A stretch of 14,503 bases of DNA from positions 1 to 14,503 of the forward strand of contig WRJY01000313.1 in the NCBI GenBank assembly GCA_009778355.1, written 5' to 3'. Made by a program: the position numbers and the translations under genes. The notes below the pieces were generated by a model. It saw only the letters and a list, made by a program, of their open reading frames with translations, did no database searches and was not told where the DNA came from. This stretch comes from Desulfovibrionaceae bacterium (GTDB lineage: Bacteria > Pseudomonadota > Gammaproteobacteria > Burkholderiales > Burkholderiaceae_C). Positions 7,059 through 12,966 of the stretch are shown piece by piece (positions within the stretch are counted from its first letter, which is position 1; each line of letters starts with the position of its first letter).

Positions 7059-9347
7059 ATGCTCGCGCTGTTCGCGCTGGCGCTGGCTTTCGTCCTCGCC
7101 TTGCTGCGCCTGTGGCCGCACGCGCCGCTCAGTGAGGCCGTGGGCAGCTCGCGCGCCATCTATGCGCAGGGCGGCGAGTTGATGCGCATCACGCTGGCGG
7201 GTGACGGGCAGTACCGGCTTTGGGCGCCGCTGGAGCGCATCTCGCCGCGGTTGATCGACGCGGTGCTGATCTATGAAGACCGGCGCTTTTACATGCACCC
7301 CGGCGTCAACCCCGCCGGCTTGCTGCGCAGCGCTTGGCGCAATGCTGGCGGCGCGCGCCGGCAAGGCGGCTCGACAATCACGATGCAACTGGCGCGGCGC
7401 GTTTACGGCATCGACAGCCGCAGCATTTCCGGCAAGCTGGAACAGATCGGCGCGGCGCTCTGGCTCGAAGCGCGTTACGGCAAGCGCGACATTCTGGAGG
7501 CGTACCTGAATACCGCTCCCTACGGCGGCAACATCGAAGGCGTGCAGGCTGCCAGTCTGATCTACTTTCGCAAGGATGCGGCTGATCTCACCCTGCCCGA
7601 GGCGCTGACGCTGGCGGTGATTCCGCAAAACCCCGTCAAGCGCATTGCCGAACGCGGGCGCAATGCCGAATTGCAAGCGGCGCGCCAGCGCCTGTGGGCG
7701 GCGTGGGCCGAGCGCGATCCGGCCGCCAGGCAACACGCGCCCGATGCGCAGCTCACCCTCGCGGCGCAGTCGCGCGGCAGCCTGCCGTTTCTCGCGCCGC
7801 ACCTCACCGACATGCTGCTCGCGCAGGAGCGCGGCGCGCGCGACATTCGCACCACCATCGACCTGCGGATGCAGGCCACGCTGGAGCGCGTGATGCGCCA
7901 GTACCTGCGCGCCCACGCCGACGTGGGCTTGAACAACGCCAGCGCGTTGCTGCTCGATGCCTCGACCATGCAGGTGCGCGCGCTGATCGGCTCGGCCAAC
8001 TGGCGCGACGACGCCATCGCGGGCCAGGTCAACGGCACGCAGGCCAAGCGATCGCCGGGCTCCACGCTCAAGCCCTTCATCTACGCGCTGGCGCTCGACC
8101 AGGGGCTGCTGCATCCCAAGACCATGCTCAAGGACGCGCCCACCGCCTTCGGCCCCTACACGCCGGAGAACTTCGACCACTGCTTTGCCGGCCCGCTGGC
8201 GGCCGAGCAGGCGCTGATTCGCAGCCGCAACGTGCCCGCCGTGGCCGTGGCCGCCAAGCTCGCCAAGCCGGGGCTTTACGACTTCATGCGGCTGGCGGGC
8301 GTGTCCAGGCTGCAAAGCGAATCGCACTACGGCCTGGCGCTGGTGCTCGGCGGCGGCGAGGTCACGTCGGAGGAACTCGCTGGCCTTTATGCCACGCTGG
8401 CCAATGGCGGCGTTTCGCAGCCGCTGCGCTACACGCAACCCGCGCCTGATGAAAAGCCCGCGCAGCCGCTGCGGCTGTTGAGCGAAGAGGCGTCCTTCAT
8501 CACGCTCGACATGCTGCGCCGCACGCCGCGCCCCGACACGGCACTGCCCGCGCGTCCCGCAATTGCGTGGAAAACCGGCACCTCATGGGGCTTTCGCGAC
8601 GCCTGGACCGCGGGCGTGTTTGGCCGCCATGTGCTGGTGGTGTGGGTCGGCAATTTCGATGGCAGCAGCAACCCGGCGCTGGTCGGCGTGGATGCCGCCG
8701 CGCCCTTGTTTCTGCGCATGATCGATGCGTTGCGCGCCGAGCGGCTCGACCCCGGCGAAGCGCCCGCGCCGCGTCCGCCCGATCTGCGGCAGGTCGAGGT
8801 CTGCGCCGCCACGGGCGGGTTGCCCGACGCGCTGTGCCCGGTGCGCGTCACCACCTGGTTCATCGCCGGCAAGTCGCCGATCGAGGTCAGCCGGTTGCAC
8901 CGCGCGGTCTGGGTCGATGAAGCCAGCGGCAAGGTGGTGTGCGGCCCGCGGCCCGGCGCACGTCAGCAGGTCGTCGAGCAATGGGGCAGCGACATGCGCC
9001 GGCTGTTCCGTCAGGCCGGACTTCCGCGCGCCGCCGTGCCGGCCGACGGCTGCGACAGCGGCGCCGCACCGGCGCCGGCGCCGCTCATCACCTCGCCGCT
9101 GCGCGGCGTGCGCCATACCTTGCGCGCCTACAAGCCCGAACCGCTGGTGCTGCGCGCCGAGGCCGCTGCGGGCGTTCGCACCGTCTATTGGTTTGCCGAC
9201 GATGCCCTGATCGGGCAGGCCGCGCCGGGCGAGGGCATCGCGTGGCTGCCGGCGCTTGCCGAATCAGGCCGGCGCTACCTGCTGCGGGCCGTGGACGACC
9301 AAGGCCGCGCGGAAGCGCGCGAAGTCGTGGTTGACGTGGCCCCGTGA
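7059..9347 (+). CDS. pbpC: Penicillin-binding protein 1C (bifunctional peptidoglycan synthase)
   Basis: This 762-residue bitopic inner-membrane protein (E. coli PbpC is 770) polymerises glycan strands and carries a transpeptidase fold. The ATG at 7059 was chosen because it opens directly with the membrane anchor (residues 1-18). The longer frame from 6918 only translates the upstream repeat. The glycosyltransferase domain (about 55-230) shows EDRRF with catalytic Glu73 and GGSTITMQL (103-111). The transpeptidase domain (about 280-550) has STLK (Ser335, Lys338), SRN (389-391) and KTG (505-507), so both active sites look intact. The last 100 residues, with TSPLRGVRHTL, fit the BiPBP_C domain that defines the 1C class. 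An AAGGGG at 7043-7048 can serve as ribosome-binding site, but it lies in a repeat hairpin. The family is known to pair with YfhM-type macroglobulin, presumably to repair the wall after attack. Confidence 0.95.
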   Translation: MLALFALALAFVLALLRLWPHAPLSEAVGSSRAIYAQGGELMRITLAGDGQYRLWAPLERISPRLIDAVLIYEDRRFYMHPGVNPAGLLRSAWRNAGGARRQGGSTITMQLARRVYGIDSRSISGKLEQIGAALWLEARYGKRDILEAYLNTAPYGGNIEGVQAASLIYFRKDAADLTLPEALTLAVIPQNPVKRIAERGRNAELQAARQRLWAAWAERDPAARQHAPDAQLTLAAQSRGSLPFLAPHLTDMLLAQERGARDIRTTIDLRMQATLERVMRQYLRAHADVGLNNASALLLDASTMQVRALIGSANWRDDAIAGQVNGTQAKRSPGSTLKPFIYALALDQGLLHPKTMLKDAPTAFGPYTPENFDHCFAGPLAAEQALIRSRNVPAVAVAAKLAKPGLYDFMRLAGVSRLQSESHYGLALVLGGGEVTSEELAGLYATLANGGVSQPLRYTQPAPDEKPAQPLRLLSEEASFITLDMLRRTPRPDTALPARPAIAWKTGTSWGFRDAWTAGVFGRHVLVVWVGNFDGSSNPALVGVDAAAPLFLRMIDALRAERLDPGEAPAPRPPDLRQVEVCAATGGLPDALCPVRVTTWFIAGKSPIEVSRLHRAVWVDEASGKVVCGPRPGARQQVVEQWGSDMRRLFRQAGLPRAAVPADGCDSGAAPAPAPLITSPLRGVRHTLRAYKPEPLVLRAEAAAGVRTVYWFADDALIGQAAPGEGIAWLPALAESGRRYLLRAVDDQGRAEAREVVVDVAP

Positions 9348-9369
9348 ACTCAATTGAAGCGTGGCGTGA

Positions 9370-9378
9370 TGGGACAAT
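9370..9378 (+). promoter_or_regulatory. Possible extended -10 promoter for pyrC (leaderless)
   Basis: TGG followed by GACAAT (9373-9378) resembles an extended -10 element. It ends 7 nt before the ATG at 9386, so transcription would begin at or next to the start codon. No Shine-Dalgarno sequence is visible before that ATG, which suits a leaderless message. No good -35 exists at 16-18 bp; TTGAAG at 9354-9359 is too close. This is a weak, inspection-only call. Confidence 0.35.
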
Positions 9379-9385
9379 CCGCTTC

Positions 9386-10426
9386 ATGAACGGCCCCGCC
9401 ACCCTGACGCTGACCCGCCCCGACGACTGGCATCTGCACCTGCGCGATGGCGCCGCCATGGCTGCCGTGGCGCCACACACGGCGGCGCAATTTGGGCGCG
9501 CGATTGTCATGCCCAACCTCAAACTGCCGGTCGCCACGACTGCGCAGGCGCTATCGTATAAAGAGCGCATCATCAAGGCAGTGCCTGCCGGCATGGACTT
9601 CGATCCGCTGATGACGCTGTACCTCACCGACAACACGCCGCCAGAGGAAATCGCCCGCGCGCGGGACGCTGACATTGTTGCCCTCAAGCTCTACCCGGCT
9701 GGCGCCACCACCAACAGCGATGCCGGCGTCACCGACATCCGCAAGACTTATCGGACGCTGGAGGCCATGCAGCGCGCCGGCCTGAAGCTGCTGGTGCATG
9801 GTGAAGTGACGGACCCGGCCATCGACCTGTTCGACCGCGAAGCGGTGTTCATCGACCGCGTCATGATTCCGCTGCGGCGCGACTTTCCGGCGCTGAAAAT
9901 CGTCTTCGAGCACATCACCACCCAAGAGGCCGCGCAGTACGTGGCCGAGGCTGGCGAGCACACGGCGGCCACCATCACCGCGCACCACCTGCTGTACAAC
10001 CGCAACGCCATTTTTCTGGGCGGCATCAGGCCGCACTATTACTGCCTGCCGGTGCTCAAGCGCGAATTGCACCGCCAGGCGCTGGTGCGGGCGGCCACCA
10101 GCGGCGGCGCGCGTTTTTTTCTTGGCACCGACAGCGCCCCGCACCCGGCGCACCTGAAGGAACACGCCAGCGGCTGCGCCGGTTGCTACACCGCCCACGC
10201 CGCGCTGGAGCTGTACGCTGTCGCGTTCGAGGCCGCAGGCGCGCTGGACAAGCTGGAAGGCTTTGCCAGCTTCCACGGCCCCGACTTTTATGGCCTGCCG
10301 CGCAACACCGGCCAGGTCACGCTGGCGCGCGAACCCTGGACGCCGCCCGAGTCCTACCCCTTCGGCGACGGCCAACTCAAACCCCTGGCCGGCGGCGAGC
10401 CGCTGGCCTGGCGGCTGCGGGTCTGA
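9386..10426 (+). CDS. pyrC: Dihydroorotase (class II, PyrC)
   Basis: This 346-residue cytoplasmic zinc enzyme interconverts N-carbamoyl-aspartate and dihydroorotate, the third step of pyrimidine synthesis. The sequence follows E. coli PyrC (348 aa) end to end. Metal ligands are His16 and His18 in DWHLHLRD, the carboxylated Lys101 in KLYPAGATTNS, His138 in HGEV and His176 in FEHITT. The catalytic Asp249 is in LGTDSAPH, and the CGCAGC-like loop appears as SGCAGCYTAHAALELY. The start at 9386 makes the N-terminus match the family. A GTG at 9344 overlapping the pbpC stop would add 14 unconserved residues and is less likely. The 38-bp gap to pbpC allows cotranscription. The stop overlaps a 10-codon reading frame (10426-10458) of unknown meaning. 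Confidence 0.96.
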   Translation: MNGPATLTLTRPDDWHLHLRDGAAMAAVAPHTAAQFGRAIVMPNLKLPVATTAQALSYKERIIKAVPAGMDFDPLMTLYLTDNTPPEEIARARDADIVALKLYPAGATTNSDAGVTDIRKTYRTLEAMQRAGLKLLVHGEVTDPAIDLFDREAVFIDRVMIPLRRDFPALKIVFEHITTQEAAQYVAEAGEHTAATITAHHLLYNRNAIFLGGIRPHYYCLPVLKRELHRQALVRAATSGGARFFLGTDSAPHPAHLKEHASGCAGCYTAHAALELYAVAFEAAGALDKLEGFASFHGPDFYGLPRNTGQVTLAREPWTPPESYPFGDGQLKPLAGGEPLAWRLRV

Positions 10427-10509
10427 TGACGGCCCGTATCCTCATTATTGGCCGCTGAAAGTCTGGCGGGCGCATCAGCTTGGCTCGGCTTGGCTGGCGT
10501 GCGCGGCGG

Positions 10510-10537
10510 CTTGAATGCTGACGGCGCGGCCCCATCT
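10510..10537 (+). promoter_or_regulatory. Heat-shock (sigma-32, RpoH) promoter of htpX
   Basis: CTTGAA (10510-10515), a 14-bp spacer, then CCCCATCT (10530-10537) matches the RpoH consensus (CTTGAAA, about 11-16 bp, CCCCATNT) almost perfectly. Transcription would start near 10543, giving a leader of about 43 nt that contains a small CGGCG/CGCCG hairpin (10551-10563) ahead of the AAGGA ribosome-binding site. htpX is heat-inducible in E. coli, which agrees with this placement. Confidence 0.8.
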
Positions 10538-10585
10538 AAATCGGTCGCGGCGGCGCAGCGCCGTTTGCAGCACACAAGGAAACCG

Positions 10586-11455
10586 ATGAAACGCATTGCA
10601 CTGTTCGTCCTCACAAACCTTGCCGTCATGGTGGTGGTGGGTATCGTCGCCAGCCTGCTTGGCGTAGGTAATTACACCGGCGGCAACGTGCTGCCGTTGA
10701 TGGTCTTTTCGCTGGTGGCGGGTTTTGCCGGCGCCATCATTTCGCTGTTGATGAGCAAGTTCGCGGCCAAGATGAGCATGGGCGTGCGGGTCATCGAGCA
10801 GCCGGGCAATGCCGACGAGGCCTGGATCGTCGAGACCGTGCGCAAGTTCGCCGACAAGGCCGGCATCGGTATGCCGGAGGTCGGCATTTACGAGGGCGAG
10901 CCGAACGCCTTTGCCACCGGCGCGTTCAGGAACTCGGCCCTGGTGGCCGTTTCCACCGGCCTGCTGCGCGGCATGACGCGCGAGGAGGTCGAGGCCGTCA
11001 TCGGCCACGAGATCACTCATGTGGCCAACGGCGACATGGTGACCATGGCGCTGATTCAGGGCGTGATGAACACCTTCGTGGTGTTCGCCAGCCGTTTCAT
11101 CGGCTCGCTGGTGGACGGCGCTTTGCGCCGCGATGGCGAACGCGGCGGCCCCGGCATCGGTTACTTCGTCTCGACGATGGTGCTGCAAGTGGTGTTCGGT
11201 TTTCTCGCCGGCATGGTGGTGGCCTGGTTTTCGCGCCAGCGCGAATTCCGCGCCGACCACGGCTCGGCCCGGCTCATGGGCCAGCCCGCTTCGATGATCA
11301 ACGCCCTGGCGCGTCTGGGCGGGATGCACGCCGAAGGCCAGCAGATGCCGCAAAGCCTGCAAGCCATGGGCATCGTCGGCGGCATCGGCAAGCTGCTGGC
11401 CAGCCACCCGCCGATGGAAGAGCGCATCGCCGCGCTGAAAAATTTTCAAGGTTGA
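10586..11455 (+). CDS. htpX: Protease HtpX (M48B membrane zinc metalloprotease)
   Basis: This 289-residue inner-membrane endopeptidase (E. coli HtpX has 293) degrades misfolded membrane proteins on the cytoplasmic side, overlapping in role with FtsH. Two N-terminal hydrophobic helices are visible (about 4-25 and 36-56), with two more after the catalytic motif (about 152-175 and 192-215). The zinc motif HEITH has His141, Glu142 and His145. The third ligand is Glu220 in RQREFRADHGSA. The motif GEPNAFATG (edge strand and active-site area) is intact. The ATG at 10586 has AAGGA 5 nt upstream and aligns with the family MKRIALF start; an in-frame start at 10448 would add an unrelated segment. The gene has its own heat-shock promoter and no obvious terminator behind it. 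Confidence 0.97.
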   Translation: MKRIALFVLTNLAVMVVVGIVASLLGVGNYTGGNVLPLMVFSLVAGFAGAIISLLMSKFAAKMSMGVRVIEQPGNADEAWIVETVRKFADKAGIGMPEVGIYEGEPNAFATGAFRNSALVAVSTGLLRGMTREEVEAVIGHEITHVANGDMVTMALIQGVMNTFVVFASRFIGSLVDGALRRDGERGGPGIGYFVSTMVLQVVFGFLAGMVVAWFSRQREFRADHGSARLMGQPASMINALARLGGMHAEGQQMPQSLQAMGIVGGIGKLLASHPPMEERIAALKNFQG

Positions 11456-11508
11456 TAGACGCAGGCAAGGCGCGCGCGCCTGCCGCAAGCGCGCCGCGCT
11501 GGCTTGCC

Positions 11509-11544
11509 TTGACGCTGGCCGATGCATAACATATTTGTTAATAT
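11509..11544 (+). promoter_or_regulatory. Promoter and operator-like palindromes of the toxin-antitoxin module
   Basis: TTGACG (11509-11514) is a good -35. A 17-bp spacer leads to a weak TATTTG -10 (11532-11537). Over this -10 lie two overlapping perfect dyads, TAACA-TATT-TGTTA (11527-11540) and ATATT-TGTT-AATAT (11531-11544), in a short AT-rich island. The position suits an operator for the HTH antitoxin, since such modules normally repress themselves. The leader before the GTG at 11551 would be only a few nucleotides. Confidence 0.5.
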
Positions 11545-11550
11545 CGACTG

Positions 11551-11883
11551 GTGTTCTACACCATTCACTACTACAGCGAAGCCGTGCAGGCCGACATCTT
11601 GGCGTTGCCGAACACTCTTCGGGCGCGCTACTTCAACTTGGCCGACCGCATGGAAGTCAGCGGCCCGAACTTGGGTGAGCCGCACACCAAGGCGTTCGGC
11701 GGCGGTCTGTTCGAGTTACGTTTGATGGCAGCCGAGGGCATCGCCCGCGTGTTTTTTTGCACGCTGGTGGGTCGCCGTATCGTGATGCTTCACAGCTTTG
11801 TGAAGAAGACCGACAAGACTCCGCCAGCGGAGCGCCGGATTGCTGAAATCCGACTGAAGGAGGTCAAGAATGTTGACGCATGA
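11551..11883 (+). CDS. RelE/HigB-like toxin (phage Gp49-like family) of a type II toxin-antitoxin pair
   Basis: This small basic protein of 110 residues has the Gp49/HigB-like toxin layout (PF05973 type). The LFELRL motif is followed by a strand with ARVFFCTLVGRRIVML, then HSFVKKTDKTPPAERRIAEIRLKEV near the C-terminus. Known relatives are ribosome-dependent or related mRNA endoribonucleases that halt translation when the antitoxin is lost. The GTG start at 11551 gives the usual FYTIHYY N-terminal strand; no Shine-Dalgarno is visible, so expression may be weak or leaderless. The toxin gene comes first and overlaps the antitoxin gene by 14 bp, the HigBA order. By hand count 11581-11880 is about 60% GC, lower than its surroundings by eye, which fits recent acquisition. 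The exact target is not readable from sequence. Confidence 0.85.
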   Translation: MFYTIHYYSEAVQADILALPNTLRARYFNLADRMEVSGPNLGEPHTKAFGGGLFELRLMAAEGIARVFFCTLVGRRIVMLHSFVKKTDKTPPAERRIAEIRLKEVKNVDA

Positions 11884-12157
11884 AGAACTGAAAACCCTGG
11901 TGCTGTCCGACCCCGTCGTGCGCGCCGAATACGAACGCATCGAGCGCGAGGAAATGCCCATGCTCGATGCCATTTTGAAGGCGCGCGCCGAGGCCGGGAT
12001 GACGCAGGCGCAGGTGGCCGAGCGCATGGGCACCAAGGCGCCGGCGGTGGCGCGGCTGGAAAACGCGCTGGTGACGGGCAAGCATTCGCCGTCGGTCGCC
12101 ACGCTGCAAAAATACGCGGCGGCGCTGGGCAAGCGGCTGGAAGTGCGGTTTGTCTGA
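11870..12157 (+). CDS. HigA-like antitoxin, XRE/Cro-type HTH protein
   Basis: This 95-residue protein has an N-terminal helical part (about 1-40) rich in Glu and Arg. A Cro/CI-type helix-turn-helix follows at about 44-66 (MTQAQVAERMGTKAPAVARLE), then KHSPSVATLQKYAAALGKRLEVRF, the ending commonly seen in HigA-like antitoxins. It should bind and neutralise the preceding toxin and repress the shared promoter at 11509-11544. The ATG at 11870 has a full AAGGAGG (11857-11863) 6 nt upstream. This ribosome-binding site is much stronger than that of the toxin and favours antitoxin excess. The 14-bp overlap with the toxin gene implies translational coupling. A solitary XRE regulator is a less likely alternative given the context. 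Confidence 0.9.
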   Translation: MLTHEELKTLVLSDPVVRAEYERIEREEMPMLDAILKARAEAGMTQAQVAERMGTKAPAVARLENALVTGKHSPSVATLQKYAAALGKRLEVRFV

Positions 12158-12196
12158 ACCCGATGCGGCCATTTGCCGGCCTCATCGGTAATTTCA

Positions 12197-12237
12197 CCAA
12201 GCATCTGCTTGGCAAAAATCATTCGGTGCGCTATGCT
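12197..12237 (+). promoter_or_regulatory. Sigma-70 promoter with overlapping palindrome for the TetR gene
   Basis: TTGGCA (12209-12214), exactly 17 bp, then TATGCT (12232-12237) form a good sigma-70 promoter. A perfect dyad CCAAGC-ATCT-GCTTGG (12197-12212) covers the -35. Transcription would start about 7 nt after the -10, at the ATG at 12245. The dyad is a natural candidate for autorepression by the TetR protein. It lacks a T run, so it is unlikely to be a terminator for the toxin-antitoxin module. Confidence 0.6.
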
Positions 12238-12244
12238 GCGCGCC

Positions 12245-12895
12245 ATGCCGCTCACCGCAGTTTCCGCCGCTGCTTCGCCTGCCGCCCGCCGGGGCCGTCC
12301 GCCCAAGACGGCGGCCGAGCGCGATGAGGGCAACCGCCGGCAGGTGCTGATCGGCGCGGCAGCGCGCCTGTTTCGCACCAAGGGGTTCGACGGCGCCAGC
12401 ACGCGCGATATCGCGGCGGCGTCAGACATGCAAAGCGGCTCGCCGTTCTATTTTTTTCAGAGCAAGCAAGCCTTGCTGCACGCGGTGATGCAAGAAGGCA
12501 TGAGCCGCGCCACGCAGAGCCAGGCGCTGGTGCTGGCGGCGCTGGGCGCGCGCGCGCCGGCGCGGGACAGGCTGCGCGCGCTGGTGCGCCATCATTTCGA
12601 GGTACTGCTGGGCGCGGACAGCGACTTCATTCCGGTGATGCTGTACGAATGGCGTTCGCTCACACCCGCGCAGCGGCAGGACGTGGCGGCGCGCAAGGAC
12701 GCCTACGAAGCCGCCTGGATGCCAACGCTGCGCGCGCTGCGCCGCGCCGGGCGGCTGCGGGCGCGGCCCGAAGTCGCGCGCCTGTTTATCTTCGGCGCGC
12801 TGAACTGGTCGGTGCAGTGGTTTTCCAGCCGGGGCGCGCTGTCGCTGGACGAATTGACCGAGCAGGCGCTGCTGCTGTTCACGGGGGACCAATGA
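12245..12895 (+). CDS. TetR/AcrR-family transcriptional regulator (KstR2/PaaR-like)
   Basis: This is a 216-residue one-component repressor. The N-terminal arm has RRGRPPKT (15-22), an AT-hook-like minor-groove motif. A TetR HTH domain follows: VLIGAAARLFRTKGFDGASTRDIAAASDM, ending in the conserved F-Y-F and SKQALLHAVM segment (about 34-82). The C-terminal ligand domain contains VMLYEWRSLTPAQRQ and a long helix, resembling TetR proteins that sense acyl-CoA thioesters. The start at 12245 is preferred because the promoter places the transcript start there. In-frame ATGs at 12173 and 12233 lie upstream of or inside the promoter. The next gene, 71 bp downstream, encodes an acyl-CoA dehydrogenase, so control of acyl-CoA metabolism is the natural inference. 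The ligand cannot be told from sequence. Confidence 0.88.
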   Translation: MPLTAVSAAASPAARRGRPPKTAAERDEGNRRQVLIGAAARLFRTKGFDGASTRDIAAASDMQSGSPFYFFQSKQALLHAVMQEGMSRATQSQALVLAALGARAPARDRLRALVRHHFEVLLGADSDFIPVMLYEWRSLTPAQRQDVAARKDAYEAAWMPTLRALRRAGRLRARPEVARLFIFGALNWSVQWFSSRGALSLDELTEQALLLFTGDQ

Positions 12896-12927
12896 TGCGC
12901 TATCCGTGTCCCGCCCGCCCTGAGCCT

Positions 12928-12941
12928 GTTCACATGTAAAC
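12928..12941 (+). promoter_or_regulatory. Operator-like palindrome before the acyl-CoA dehydrogenase gene
   Basis: GTTCACATGTAAAC is symmetric at 12 of 14 positions (GTTnACATGTnAAC) and sits 25 bp before the start codon at 12967. The two asymmetric bases are at 12931 and 12938. It could bind the adjacent TetR protein. It differs from the palindrome at 12197, so both need not be sites for the same regulator. Confidence 0.4.
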
Positions 12942-12966
12942 GATTCAACCCAAGGAGACCGCCATC

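Noticed and set aside
6744..8438. 564-codon minus-strand frame opposite pbpC
   Set aside because: It has shadow composition and overlaps the conserved PBP1C active-site motifs on the plus strand.
9344..9385. GTG start of PyrC overlapping the pbpC stop
   Set aside because: The 14 added residues have no counterpart in the family, and the ATG at 9386 gives the conserved N-terminus. Not fully excluded.
11459..11515. Terminator behind htpX
   Set aside because: Several GC-rich inverted repeats overlap (for example GGCGCGCGCGCC), but none is followed by a T run.
11751..11757. T7 runs in the toxin, pyrC and TetR genes as phase-variation tracts
   Set aside because: Each just encodes Phe-Phe in a conserved or plausible place; seven bases is short and no alternative frame is set up.
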